Source of the DNA: Piscibacillus sp052246295
GTDB taxonomy: Bacteria; Bacillota; Bacilli; Bacillales; Alkalibacillaceae
Length of the DNA stretch: 64,000 nucleotides
Direction: 5' to 3' (one strand)
Assembly: GCA_052246295.1 (NCBI GenBank)
Contig: JBQQCO010000006.1
Made by a program: the position numbers and the translations under genes
Notes under the pieces: model-generated
What the model was told of the DNA's origin: nothing
Seen by the model: the letters and a program-made list of their open reading frames with translations, nothing else
Databases searched by the model: none
Part shown: in pieces, positions 42,833 through 51,831 of the stretch
Position numbering within the stretch: the stretch's first letter is position 1
Layout: each line of letters begins with the position of its first letter

Positions 42833-42922
42833 ATGAGACGATCTAAAAAGTTTAAAGCTAGTGACGCTAATAAAAGAAAACCGTCAACAAAGAAGAAAAA
42901 AGGTTGTGGCTGTGGCAAATAG
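42833..42922 (+). CDS. 29-residue basic peptide ending GCGCGK
   Basis: A very short frame, MRRSKKFKASDANKRKPSTK followed by KKKGCGCGK, with a good ribosome site (AGAGGGAG, 9 nt) and a terminator 19 bases after its stop. It follows the JAMM gene by 16 bp in the same operon. Its Lys-rich body and C-terminal Cys pair could bind DNA, a metal or crosslink into a coat. Too short for normal gene callers. Confidence 0.65.
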   Translation: MRRSKKFKASDANKRKPSTKKKKGCGCGK

Positions 42923-42941
42923 CAGTTCTCAATAGACGAAT

Positions 42942-42977
42942 AGCGCTATAATCGTATTTAACGATTTAGCGCTTTTT
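42942..42977 (+). terminator. Terminator after the small peptide gene
   Basis: AGCGCTA-AATCGT / ACGATT-TAGCGCT with one bulged T (42942-42955, 42961-42973), then TTTTTCTTT. Confidence 0.85.
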
Positions 42978-43044
42978 CTTTAATTCAATGATAGTGGACA
43001 AAGAAACATATTAATTAAAACACTCATAAATATGCTTTCACACT

Positions 43045-43072
43045 ACATCCTAATAGTTTTAAAACATACTCT
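43045..43072 (+). promoter_or_regulatory. Candidate sigma-K promoter
   Basis: ACA (43045-43047), 17-nt spacer and CATACTCT (43065-43072) agree with the sigma-K pattern mACm and CATAnnnT. It is about 60 bp before the gene at 43133, whose product looks like a spore-surface protein. Weak motif; inference only. Confidence 0.35.
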
Positions 43073-43132
43073 ATCAGTGTAAGAAGTTTTATAGATTATT
43101 TCTTACAAAAAATATAGAGAGGTGTTATTAAT

Positions 43133-43759
43133 ATGAAACCAAGTAATCTAAATGGTGGGCAAGAATTATTATGTATCAATACAGAAAAAGTATATGACTG
43201 GATTATCAACGACGCAAACTTTGACATTAACCTAGCTAGTATTACATTGCCAGAAGGTGTATTATGTGATGTCGTTAATGATATTGATGTAACATGTAAT
43301 GTCATTCCGACTGGAGTTGAAATTGTAGATCGTGAAGATCAAGAGTTTACTATTGATGGAGTAGACATTACTCTACAGGTTGTTACAATTAGTAAAGGGT
43401 TTACAGTGGAACTTGAATTCCCAGTATTAGATGGTGTTGAGGTATTTACGAGAGCTTTCACCCGTACTGAGCAAGTTGTATTATGTGCTCCAGAAGGTAC
43501 AGAAATTGATATTGAGTTCACTGAAGAAGAATGTACAATTGTGTCTATAGATTGTGATCCTGATGCATTAACCTTTGACGCAACAATCTCTGTTCGTTTG
43601 TGTCAAAGCATTCAGTCAGTTTATGATGTGACTTTAGAATTAGTTGCAGATTTCTGTCAGCCTCGTGAAGAAGTCATTCTTCCAACTGGACCTTGCCCAT
43701 TACCAACAGTTCCGCCACAGTGCCCAGAATTATTTCCTGCAAATGGTGAGAATGGTTAA
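43133..43759 (+). CDS. Cysteine-containing probable spore-surface protein
   Basis: A 208-residue protein with no signal peptide: N-terminus MKPSNLNGGQELLCINTEKV, then beta-rich repeats with regularly placed cysteines (VLCDVVNDIDVTCNVI, VVLCAPEGTE, EECTIVSIDCDP, ISVRLCQSIQ) and a Pro/Cys-rich end LPTGPCPLPTVPPQCPELFP. Composition and layout recall CsxC/DUF3794-like proteins of spore coats and exosporia, but I cannot assign the family firmly. It has its own ribosome site (AGAGAGGTG) and strong terminator. Disulfide crosslinking in the spore shell is plausible. Confidence 0.7.
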   Translation: MKPSNLNGGQELLCINTEKVYDWIINDANFDINLASITLPEGVLCDVVNDIDVTCNVIPTGVEIVDREDQEFTIDGVDITLQVVTISKGFTVELEFPVLDGVEVFTRAFTRTEQVVLCAPEGTEIDIEFTEEECTIVSIDCDPDALTFDATISVRLCQSIQSVYDVTLELVADFCQPREEVILPTGPCPLPTVPPQCPELFPANGENG

Positions 43760-43772
43760 ACTATTTTATAAA

Positions 43773-43801
43773 GGATCTGACATTGAGTCAGATCCCTTTT
43801 T
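43773..43801 (+). terminator. Bidirectional terminator before ku
   Basis: GGATCTGAC / GTCAGATCC (43773-43781, 43787-43795), then CTTTTT. It lies between convergent genes. Confidence 0.9.
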
Positions 43802-43810
43802 ACATATTCA

Positions 43811-44671
43811 CTACGTTGAAGTCTTTTCCTTTTTCTTAGTCGTAGATTTTTTCTTCTTAGAATTGGTGGTCTTAGATTTTTTCGTTGTACCTTTTTTCTT
43901 TTGTGATTCATTTAACGATTTTTCTAACGCTGCCATTAAGTCATCTATGTTCTCAGGTGCTTTTGGTTCTTTTGCTGTCGTGATTTCTTCTCCTGCTTTC
44001 TTCTTCTCAATCAGTTCCATTAGAGCTGTTCGATATTCGTCAGTATACTTTTCTGGTTCAAACTCAGCTGTTAGTTGATCGATTAACATTTTAGCTGTTT
44101 TAAGTTCTTTTTCTCCAACCTCAGTCTCTTCAGGTACATTAGGCACTTCTTGAAAATCCCTTACTTCGTCAGGATAATGAATGGTTTCCATTACCAATGT
44201 GTTTTCGTAAATTCTAACGACTGCTAAATGTTCCTTAGACCTTATAGTAATTTTAGCTAAGCCAATTTTTCCTGTGTCCTTCAGAGCCTGTCTGAGTAAA
44301 GCATAGGCCTTTCCCCCACCATCATTCGGTGACAGAAAATAACTGCGGTCGAAATAGATCGGATCAATTTCTTCTAATTTCACAAAGTCCATGATTTCTA
44401 CTGATTTATCTTCTGCGACATCTTTAATTGATTTTAAATCTTCTTCTTCTAAGATGACGAATTTATTCTTCGTATATTCAAACCCCTTTACAATATCATC
44501 ATTCGTCACTTCAGTTTCACATACAGGACAGACTTTTTCATACTTCACTGGAGATTGACACTCTTTGTGTAAATTTCTTAACTTTATATCTTTATTTTCA
44601 GTAGCTGAGTGTAGCTTAACTGGAATATTCACAAGTCCAAAACTAATAGTTCCTTTCCACATTGTATGCAT
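43811..44671 (-). CDS. ku: Non-homologous end-joining protein Ku
   Basis: A 286-residue DNA-end-binding protein. It starts MHTMWKGTISFGLVNIPVKL, the Ku signature, with a Cys-containing loop (HKECQSPVKYEKVCPVCETE) and YFLSPNDGGGKAYALLRQAL. The last 45 residues form a Lys/Thr/Ser-rich tail that probably binds DNA. It acts with LigD, divergently encoded 90 bp away, to repair double-strand breaks without a template. In B. subtilis this pair serves dormant spores. The ATG follows GAGGTG. Confidence 0.96.
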   Translation of the reverse strand: MHTMWKGTISFGLVNIPVKLHSATENKDIKLRNLHKECQSPVKYEKVCPVCETEVTNDDIVKGFEYTKNKFVILEEEDLKSIKDVAEDKSVEIMDFVKLEEIDPIYFDRSYFLSPNDGGGKAYALLRQALKDTGKIGLAKITIRSKEHLAVVRIYENTLVMETIHYPDEVRDFQEVPNVPEETEVGEKELKTAKMLIDQLTAEFEPEKYTDEYRTALMELIEKKKAGEEITTAKEPKAPENIDDLMAALEKSLNESQKKKGTTKKSKTTNSKKKKSTTKKKEKTST

Positions 44672-44761
44672 CGAATCACCTCTTTTTCTGTTAGTGTCTG
44701 TTGTTGCCTAATAATAATTCAACAATTGTAGAAAAATAATGATGTTGAATTGGAGGTTGAG

Positions 44762-46543
44762 ATGATGTGGAAACCGATGTTACCAACATTAGTTGACGAA
44801 CCACCATTAAAGAAAAGCTGGGTTTATGAACCTAAGTATGATGGGTTTCGTTGTGGGTTATTTTGGTCAAAAGATGAGGTTAAACTTTATAGTCGAAATC
44901 AAATAGAATTAACAAAAAATTTTCCAGAAATTATTGAATGGTGTAAAGAACATCAATTTTTAGTTGAAGATTCTCTTCCTCTAATAATCGATGGTGAAAT
45001 TGTGATTCTTCGTACAGAATATCAAGCTGCATTTGAGCTATTGCAAAAAAGAGGTCGTTTAAAAGCAAAAGATAAAATCCAACAAGCTAGAGCAAGACGA
45101 CCAGCAAGTTTTATGGCTTTTGATCTCATAAAAAACAATGATCAAGACCTTACAAATAAAAAATTAAAAGAGAGAAGAAAGGCTCTAGAGCATATTTTTA
45201 GACTTTTAAATACGTTAACATTTCATTTTAACCGGCCTTTTAATTTAGTTAAGCAATACGATTCCTATGATAAATTATCGGACCTCATTTTCGTCCATCA
45301 AGGAGAAGGTATTGTTGCCAAAAACTTATCTTCTACATATTTAGCTGGAAAGCGTACTGATGATTGGTTAAAAATTAAGAATTACAGATATATTCAAGGG
45401 TCAATTACTGGTTGGAACGCTAATAATGACTACTTTGAAGTTTCTTATAAAAATGACAACGAATTTGATGAGTTGGGAAAGGTCAAAAACGGATTCACTC
45501 CAAAAGATCGTAAAACATTAACAACTTTTATTCAAGAAAATGGTGAGCAAGTGAACTCTTCTTCATGGAAGGTAACTCCTAGTGCATGTATTGACATTAA
45601 ATGTTTAGATGTTAAAAAAAGCGATCTAAGAGAACCGTTCTTCCACCAGTTTCGTTTTGATCTTGAGCCAGATAATATCACCAAAGCAACTATTGATGAG
45701 GGGTTAGCACAGCTTCCAAAAGAAATCGAAATATCAAAACCAGACAAACACTTGTTTCCCACCGTCACTAAGCGAGATTATGTGTTGTATATGCGCCAAG
45801 TTGCACCTATTTTATTACCTCGTTTGTACAATAAACGGTTAACCATGATTCGGTACCCTGATGGCATTCATGAGCACTCTTTTTATCAAAAACATTTGCC
45901 TGATTATGCCCCAGATTATATTCAAACAGTGCCTGGGGATGATGATGAAGAAGATATCCTTTGTCAAGATTTAAAAACATTACTTTGGTTCAGTAACCAC
46001 GCAGCTTTAGAATTTCATGTCCCATTTCACACGATTCATTCTGAGTATCCTGATGAAATGGTATTTGATTTAGATCCTCCGACTTTAAAGGAGTTTCCAT
46101 TAGCCATCACCGCTGCTCAATTAATTAAAGACATGTGTGAGCATAAAGATTTCCAACCATTTGTAAAGACATCTGGTAAGACAGGTCTTCAAATTCATAT
46201 CCCTTTAAAGCCTGAAAGTATGTCTTTTGATGAGACAAGGGAATTTATGGAGGCTGTTGCTAAAGTTCTTGTTCAAAAATACCCTAACGACTATACCATT
46301 GAACGATTGAAAAAGAATAGAGGAAAACGTATGTATATAGATTATATTCAGCACGCACCTGGTAAAACCATCGTTGCCCCTTATTCACCACGGGCAACTG
46401 AACAAGCAACCGTTGCAACACCATTATACTGGCATGAAGTTTCAGAACAATTGGACCCTACATCGTTCACCATACACAACATACCTAACAGACTAAAAGA
46501 CCTAGGTTGTCCATTCTTACAAATGCCTAACCTCAATGCATAG
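44762..46543 (+). CDS. ligD: Bifunctional end-joining ligase/polymerase LigD
   Basis: A 593-residue protein. The N-terminal ATP-dependent ligase domain has the nucleotidyl Lys25 in EPKYDGFRC, and GEGIVAKNLSS and KTDDWLKIK-like motifs; the OB domain follows. The C-terminal half (about from residue 310) is an archaeo-eukaryotic-primase-type polymerase with DLDPP as metal site and KTSGKTGLQIHIPLK. Order ligase-polymerase is that of B. subtilis YkoU; there is no phosphoesterase domain. The ATG at 44762 follows GGAGG. It works with Ku on the other strand. Confidence 0.95.
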   Translation: MMWKPMLPTLVDEPPLKKSWVYEPKYDGFRCGLFWSKDEVKLYSRNQIELTKNFPEIIEWCKEHQFLVEDSLPLIIDGEIVILRTEYQAAFELLQKRGRLKAKDKIQQARARRPASFMAFDLIKNNDQDLTNKKLKERRKALEHIFRLLNTLTFHFNRPFNLVKQYDSYDKLSDLIFVHQGEGIVAKNLSSTYLAGKRTDDWLKIKNYRYIQGSITGWNANNDYFEVSYKNDNEFDELGKVKNGFTPKDRKTLTTFIQENGEQVNSSSWKVTPSACIDIKCLDVKKSDLREPFFHQFRFDLEPDNITKATIDEGLAQLPKEIEISKPDKHLFPTVTKRDYVLYMRQVAPILLPRLYNKRLTMIRYPDGIHEHSFYQKHLPDYAPDYIQTVPGDDDEEDILCQDLKTLLWFSNHAALEFHVPFHTIHSEYPDEMVFDLDPPTLKEFPLAITAAQLIKDMCEHKDFQPFVKTSGKTGLQIHIPLKPESMSFDETREFMEAVAKVLVQKYPNDYTIERLKKNRGKRMYIDYIQHAPGKTIVAPYSPRATEQATVATPLYWHEVSEQLDPTSFTIHNIPNRLKDLGCPFLQMPNLNA

Positions 46544-46598
46544 AATTATGTTTCGTGGAAAAATTATGAAGCACGATGACTTAGACTAGGTGAAAAAT

Positions 46599-48119
46599 AT
46601 GAAATTTAAAAACCTCTTTTTTAAACAAAAAAACGGTTTAAAGACTAATCGAAACTCTAAAGAAATCGATGATACCATTGATGATCTATTAAAACAATTC
46701 ACTCAATCAGATGACTTTAAAGAAGTTACCGTTAAACGTGGTTTGAAGCCGATAAAGTTTTATTACTTTCGTTCATTAGTAGATAAAGAAATGGTACAGC
46801 GAGATATACTTCCTTATTTACAAGATGAAATGATTCAATCGGTAGATGATATTAGACAGTCTGTTCCCATTGAAAATATTGAGATCACAAAAGATGTCGC
46901 TACAATACAACATCAGGTTTTGTCAGGTTCATGCATGGTCCAAATCGGTAATGAAAGTACTGTGGTATTGCTAAGAGCTGTATTGACCAATAACCGTGAT
47001 GTTAATATTCCAGAAGTTGAATTCAGTGTCGTTGGTCCAAAAGAAGCTTTCGTTGAATCACTTGAAGTCAATTTAAACCTAATCAGAAGACGCTTACCTA
47101 TTCCGGAGCTAAGAGTAGAAGAATTAACGGTAGGGAAACTTACTAAGACAAAAGTCGCTATTCTAAGCATTGAAGGAATAACGAATGAGGAAAACTTAAA
47201 AACCGTGAAACAAAGAATTGAAGATATTGAGATTGACTCGATTATTGATAGTTCATTTATTGTTCAATTAATCTCTGACAATCAACATTCCCCTTTTCCG
47301 CAATTGATTGATACAGAAAGACCGGACCGCATTGCTGCTGTTTTAGCGGAAGGTAAAGTAGTTTTTATGGTCGATGGAGCACCTCATGGCATAATTGGGC
47401 CAACAACATTAGTGGAATTCTTTTCCGCTTTTGAAGACTATTTTTTAAATTGGTTAACGGCTTCATTCTTTCGTTTAATTCGCTTATTTGCTGTTATGTT
47501 CTCAATTTTAGTAACACCGATTTATGTTGCGGTATTAACTTATCACTATGAACTAATCCCAAAAGATTTACTAGGGATCTTAGTGACATCTAGACGTGAA
47601 ATTCCTCTACCACCTATATTGGAAGCTATTTTTTTAGAACTTGCAATTGAACTATTAAGAGAGGCTGGAGCACGTCTACCAACAAAAGTCGGCCAGACAA
47701 TCGGTATCGTGGGTGGAATCGTAATTGGAACAGCTTCAGTTGAAGCAGGTTTAACAAGTAATGTTTTATTAATATTCGTTGCGTTAGCTGCTTTAGCGTC
47801 ATTTACAACCCCAGTTTACCAAATTGGTAATACAATTCGTTTATTACGTTTTCCATTCTTATTTCTGGCACACTTGTGGGGGTTATTAGGTATTTCGATT
47901 TGTTTCTGTTTCGTTTTAGGACATTTACTTCGATTAACATCGCTTGGACGACCTTTTTTGGAGCCTATTTATCCTCCGAGAATTAAGGACTTTACAGATG
48001 CATTTGTGAGATTACCTTGGTCATTACAATCGAAACGACCTGTGGTATCACAAACACAGGACACCATGAGATTTAACAAAATGAAGGCTAAGAGAAAGAA
48101 AACAGAATTAGATGAGTAG
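46599..48119 (+). CDS. Spore germinant receptor subunit A (GerA family)
   Basis: A 506-residue membrane protein of the GerAA type: a soluble N-terminal domain (to about 240) with KRGLKPIKFYYFRSLVDK, then the hallmark VVFMVDGAPHGIIGPTTLVEFF, five or so helices and the motif LPPILEAIFLELAIELLREAGARLP. It senses germinants at the inner spore membrane together with B and C subunits, both present downstream. The ATG at 46599 follows CTAGGTG; the site is weak. The germinant cannot be read from the sequence. Sigma-G control is expected; no clear promoter was found. Confidence 0.94.
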   Translation: MKFKNLFFKQKNGLKTNRNSKEIDDTIDDLLKQFTQSDDFKEVTVKRGLKPIKFYYFRSLVDKEMVQRDILPYLQDEMIQSVDDIRQSVPIENIEITKDVATIQHQVLSGSCMVQIGNESTVVLLRAVLTNNRDVNIPEVEFSVVGPKEAFVESLEVNLNLIRRRLPIPELRVEELTVGKLTKTKVAILSIEGITNEENLKTVKQRIEDIEIDSIIDSSFIVQLISDNQHSPFPQLIDTERPDRIAAVLAEGKVVFMVDGAPHGIIGPTTLVEFFSAFEDYFLNWLTASFFRLIRLFAVMFSILVTPIYVAVLTYHYELIPKDLLGILVTSRREIPLPPILEAIFLELAIELLREAGARLPTKVGQTIGIVGGIVIGTASVEAGLTSNVLLIFVALAALASFTTPVYQIGNTIRLLRFPFLFLAHLWGLLGISICFCFVLGHLLRLTSLGRPFLEPIYPPRIKDFTDAFVRLPWSLQSKRPVVSQTQDTMRFNKMKAKRKKTELDE

Positions 48120-48121
48120 GG

Positions 48122-49228
48122 ATGACCATGAGACATTTACAACGACAAGTGGATGACAATTATAAGGTTTCACCGTTTTTAGCCTTTTTTCTAATTAGCT
48201 CTATCCAGATTGGTGTGGGTGTATTAGGTTTTCAATCTTATATAGTCAAAATTGTCAAAAATGACTCATGGATTCCCGTTATTCTTGCAGGTCTAATCAT
48301 TAACATATTAATTTGGGTAATTTATAAGATCTTGCAATATGGAGATGGCGATTTAATTACGATTCATTACGATGTTTTTGGTAAATGGATAGGCGGTTTT
48401 CTTAGCCTCATTTGGATCTTTTATTTTATTGGAATAGGCATCATTGTATTAAGATCTTTTGTTCAAGTGGTACAAGTTTGGATGTTCCCTGACATAAGTG
48501 TTCTTACCATAAGTATTGTATATTGTATCTTAATTTACTACATAGTATCGGGAGGATTTAGGGTGGTTGCAGGTATTTGTTTTTTAGGTATGGTCGTACC
48601 TGCATATTTAATCTTTACGATATTTTATATGTTTGAGTATAGTGACTTTAGAAACTTGTTACCTATATGGGATCACTCGCTCAAGGAAATGATATTGGCT
48701 ACTAGAGAGATGACGTTTAGTTATATCGGGTTCGCAACTCTTTTAATTTTCTATCCTTATATCAAAGATGCAAAAAAGTCAAAAGTTTGGAGCCATGGCG
48801 GGAATATACTAACACTTCTGTTATACTTACTTCTTATCATCGTATCAATAGCTTATTTCACGACTGATCATTTAATTAAGCTATATTGGCCAACACTTAC
48901 GATGTGGAAAAATGTTGAGATGCCTTTTGTTGAACGTTTCGAATATGTAGGTATTTCATCGTGGGGGTTAATTATACTACCTAACGTTTGTTTAGCATTT
49001 TGGGCAGCAAGCCGGGCTGTAAGACAACTCATTAGAATGAGTCAGCGTTATGCTTTAATAGCTATCCTCCTCATAACGCTTGGAGCTAGCTATTTATTGA
49101 AAACGCAAAAGCAAGTAGAGATTTTAACAACTTATTACTCTTACTTCAGCTTTTACTTATTGGTAGGATATTTACCCCTTTTATTAATAATAGTGTTCTT
49201 CAAGCTTGGAAGGAGAAAAAAGGGATGA
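48122..49228 (+). CDS. Spore germinant receptor subunit B (amino-acid-permease-like)
   Basis: A 368-residue, ten-helix GerAB/GerKB-type protein. It starts near KVSPFLAFFLISSIQIGVGVLGFQ, the family signature. It forms the ligand-binding channel of the receptor. It begins 2 bases after the A gene and overlaps the C gene by 4. Start at 48122 or the ATG at 48128. Confidence 0.93.
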   Translation: MTMRHLQRQVDDNYKVSPFLAFFLISSIQIGVGVLGFQSYIVKIVKNDSWIPVILAGLIINILIWVIYKILQYGDGDLITIHYDVFGKWIGGFLSLIWIFYFIGIGIIVLRSFVQVVQVWMFPDISVLTISIVYCILIYYIVSGGFRVVAGICFLGMVVPAYLIFTIFYMFEYSDFRNLLPIWDHSLKEMILATREMTFSYIGFATLLIFYPYIKDAKKSKVWSHGGNILTLLLYLLLIIVSIAYFTTDHLIKLYWPTLTMWKNVEMPFVERFEYVGISSWGLIILPNVCLAFWAASRAVRQLIRMSQRYALIAILLITLGASYLLKTQKQVEILTTYYSYFSFYLLVGYLPLLLIIVFFKLGRRKKG

Positions 49229-50295
49229 AGCTAAAGTTTATAATATTGCTAACCATTATGTTGTTCTTATCTGGTTGCATTAATAAAAATATATTAGACA
49301 ACATCAGAATCGTAACAGCTATTGGATTTGATACAGCTGATGGGGATAATTATGAAATAACAGCGGTTGTACCTAGATTCAATCCAGATAAGTCAACTTC
49401 TAGCGAAGCATATACCACTTTGGCTGACATATCACGTGATGCTCACCTTCAATTAAATATGAGTGACTCGAAGCCATTTGTAAGTGGTAAAATCGAAGTA
49501 ATTCTTGCCAGTCAAGATTTAGCTAAGAATGGAATTATCAATTTATCAGATGGATTTTTGCGAGACCCTTCTGTTGGTTCAAGGGTATTTTTTGCTATAT
49601 CTGAAATGCCCGCCAAAACAATTCTCCAAGGTCAGTATAGTAGTCAAGACAATGGTATGTTTATTTCTGATATGCTAACTCAAAATATGGAGGCTGGTCC
49701 ATTACCTAAAACAAACCTACATTTATTTTTTAATCACTTTTACGATAAAGGTAGAGACCCATACCTACCCTTAATCACAATAAAGGATAATAGAATTTCA
49801 ATATCCGGACTAGCACTGTTAAAAGATGATAAGATGATTGAAAAATTAGGAAGAAGTTACTTATTTGCATTTAAAACATTGAACCATCGAAAAACACGAG
49901 GCGACCAAGTTCAAATAACTTTAGATAATGGAGAAACCGCAGTTCTTTATAAGATTGATTCAAAACGAACTATAAATATATCTAAAATTAATGATTTACC
50001 TAATTTGAATTATGAAGTTGACATTAATTTAACTGTAAGAGAATATTCAGGTGTCGAATTGTTGCCACCTGTAGTTGAAGAGATCAGAAAGAAAGTTGAG
50101 GATAGATTTAAAAAAGACACTGAGGACATGGTTCGTCAGTTTCAAGAACTAGAAATTGACCCGCTAGGAATTGGGTCTCAAGTCCGAAGTCAAACACGAA
50201 ATTGGGATAGCGAAAAATGGCATGATCAATATCCAAATATCGAGGTTACCATCACCCCAAATGTTACTATTTCTGAAACAGGTATAGCTGAGTAA
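49225..50295 (+). CDS. Spore germinant receptor subunit C (lipoprotein)
   Basis: A 356-residue Ger(x)C lipoprotein. Signal peptide MKLKFIILLTIMLFLSGC with lipobox Cys18; three-domain GerBC fold with NIRIVTAIGFDTADGDNYEI, and the C-terminal VEVTITPNVTISETG. It should sit on the outer face of the inner spore membrane, with A and B. The ATGA overlap shows tight coupling. Confidence 0.94.
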   Translation: MKLKFIILLTIMLFLSGCINKNILDNIRIVTAIGFDTADGDNYEITAVVPRFNPDKSTSSEAYTTLADISRDAHLQLNMSDSKPFVSGKIEVILASQDLAKNGIINLSDGFLRDPSVGSRVFFAISEMPAKTILQGQYSSQDNGMFISDMLTQNMEAGPLPKTNLHLFFNHFYDKGRDPYLPLITIKDNRISISGLALLKDDKMIEKLGRSYLFAFKTLNHRKTRGDQVQITLDNGETAVLYKIDSKRTINISKINDLPNLNYEVDINLTVREYSGVELLPPVVEEIRKKVEDRFKKDTEDMVRQFQELEIDPLGIGSQVRSQTRNWDSEKWHDQYPNIEVTITPNVTISETGIAE

Positions 50296-50305
50296 GGATA
50301 ACAAA

Positions 50306-50333
50306 GGAGCTCCATAATTAACCTTGGAGCTCC
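50306..50333. terminator. Terminator between the ger operon and the holin-like gene
   Basis: GGAGCTCCA / TGGAGCTCC (50306-50314, 50325-50333). On the minus strand it is followed by TTTGTTATCC, so it suits the holin-like gene better than the ger operon. Confidence 0.65.
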
Positions 50334-50340
50334 CAACTAT

Positions 50341-50592
50341 TTAATGGCCATTTCGACTTTGTTTAAATAATTGATGACCAAAAACTGCGGCGCCAGCAAT
50401 TAAAATGGATTGTATAAATGCTTCAAATGAAAAACCCAACATAATACTTGTTAAGATTATGCTAATAACCAATAATGATAACGGAATAAATCGACTAGGT
50501 ATCACCTGTGATTGTTTGATGATTTTTCCTAAAACCATTAATACAGGCACAAGAATCAAAGCTTCATCCATTATAAAATTGAATAAGTCCAT
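50341..50592 (-). CDS. Small holin-like membrane protein
   Basis: An 83-residue protein with two or three hydrophobic helices (ALILVPVLMVLGKIIKQ, PLSLLVISIILTSIMLGFS, FIQSILIAGAAVFGHQLF) and a short basic end. The pattern matches small phage-holin-family proteins that are common as stand-alone genes in Bacillaceae. No lysin or phage genes are near, so lysis is not implied. The ATG at 50592 follows GGGAGGGG. Confidence 0.72.
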   Translation of the reverse strand: MDLFNFIMDEALILVPVLMVLGKIIKQSQVIPSRFIPLSLLVISIILTSIMLGFSFEAFIQSILIAGAAVFGHQLFKQSRNGH

Positions 50593-50809
50593 CACGTCCC
50601 CCCTCCCTCAAATTATAAGCTCAACATTAACCAATGCACCTAATACTACACAATATAATTAAATCCATATACTTATACCATTATTTTCACTGAGAGATTT
50701 AATATCATTAAACAAGGAAAAAAGTGTGTTTTACTTTTAATATCATTAATTATTAATTTTGTAAACTGAATATTCTATCATTTTTTGTGATTTTCTTAAC
50801 ATATCAAAA

Positions 50810-50836
50810 AAGACCTAGCCCATTTAGGCTAGACCT
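50810..50836 (-). terminator. Terminator of the ArsA-like operon
   Basis: GACCTAGCC / GGCTAGACC (50812-50820, 50827-50835); on the minus strand the stem (with two GU pairs) is followed by TTTTTTGATATG, 3 bp past the YogA-like stop. Confidence 0.85.
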
Positions 50837-50838
50837 TA

Positions 50839-51831
50839 TTAACTGATTTGAAACCCTATTTTCCCGAAGTTTTTCGTGTCTTTCAGATAGTTAAATGCTT
50901 CTTCAAATTGCTCAAGTTTAAATACACGATCTACTTCTGGCTTTATGTCATGTTGTTCTACAAACGCTAGCATTGATTTGAATTCCTCAGCACTACCCAT
51001 TGTAGAGCCAAGTAGATTAAATTGACCATAAAAGAAATGCCTTATATCTACTTCGACAGTATCTTCAGTTGTTGCACCGAAAGTAACAATCGTACCACCC
51101 TTACGGATAATTTTAAGTGACTTATTAAACGTCGCTCGCCCTACACTTTCAACTAATAAATCAACTTTCTCACCTTTCAATTCTTCATTCCAATCAGAGT
51201 TTGTGTCAATCGCTACATCTGCACCTAGAGATTTGGCTTTGTCCAGCTTTTCCTGACTTCTAGACGTTACAATCACACGAGCCCCAATTGCTTTTGCAAA
51301 TTTTAGTGCATAGGTTAGAACACCACTTCCAATACCAGGAAGCATGACTGTATCACCTTTTTTCACCTTACCTCTTGTAAATAGCACGCGATAAGCTGTT
51401 AAGGCTGCTAATGGTAATACTCCTGCTTCATCCCAGGAGAGATTCTGAGGCTTTGCTTCAATATGATCTTGATCCATCACAATATATTCAGCAAATGTAC
51501 CATCATCAGGCAAGCCTAGAATTTCAAACCCTTCTGGTGGTGCCTCACTCAAGTGTTTCCAACCTAATCCAGGATTTATAACAACTTCATCTCCCACTTT
51601 CCAATTTTCTACACTTGAGCCTACTTCTTCAATGACTCCGGCACCATCTGAACCTAGTACTAAAGGATTTTCGCTAGTTCCATGTCTATAAGTCACCGCA
51701 ATGTCTCGTCTATTCATGCCTGCAGACTTTAATTTGACTTTAACTTGTCCTTCAGATAATTTTGGATCTTCTATATCCGAGTATGATAGTCCTTCTAATC
51801 CTTCAATCTTTTGATGTACAACTGCTTTCAT
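50839..51831 (-). CDS. YogA-like medium-chain dehydrogenase/reductase
   Basis: A 330-residue MDR protein. GroES-like N-terminus MKAVVHQKIEGLEGLSYSD, with NRRDIAVTYRHGTSENPLVLGSDGAGVIEEVG; the cofactor fold has LPGIGSGVLTYALKFAKAIG. It lacks the catalytic zinc cysteine, so it is probably an NAD(P)H reductase like B. subtilis YogA. Its ATG overlaps the stop of the ArsA-like ATPase gene by 4 bases after AAAGGAGG, so it belongs to that operon. What it contributes there is unknown. Confidence 0.9.
   Translation of the reverse strand: MKAVVHQKIEGLEGLSYSDIEDPKLSEGQVKVKLKSAGMNRRDIAVTYRHGTSENPLVLGSDGAGVIEEVGSSVENWKVGDEVVINPGLGWKHLSEAPPEGFEILGLPDDGTFAEYIVMDQDHIEAKPQNLSWDEAGVLPLAALTAYRVLFTRGKVKKGDTVMLPGIGSGVLTYALKFAKAIGARVIVTSRSQEKLDKAKSLGADVAIDTNSDWNEELKGEKVDLLVESVGRATFNKSLKIIRKGGTIVTFGATTEDTVEVDIRHFFYGQFNLLGSTMGSAEEFKSMLAFVEQHDIKPEVDRVFKLEQFEEAFNYLKDTKNFGKIGFQIS

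Noticed and set aside
43644..44078. Plus-strand Phe-rich frame across the end of ku
   Set aside because: Mirror of the Lys-rich Ku tail and overlaps a terminator.
50341..50592. Prophage remnant because of a holin-like gene
   Set aside because: No lysin, capsid, integrase or attachment site is near; such small genes often stand alone.
50698..50749. 14-bp direct repeat TTTAATATCATTAA, twice
   Set aside because: Very AT-rich and only two copies; could be chance, no clear link to a gene.
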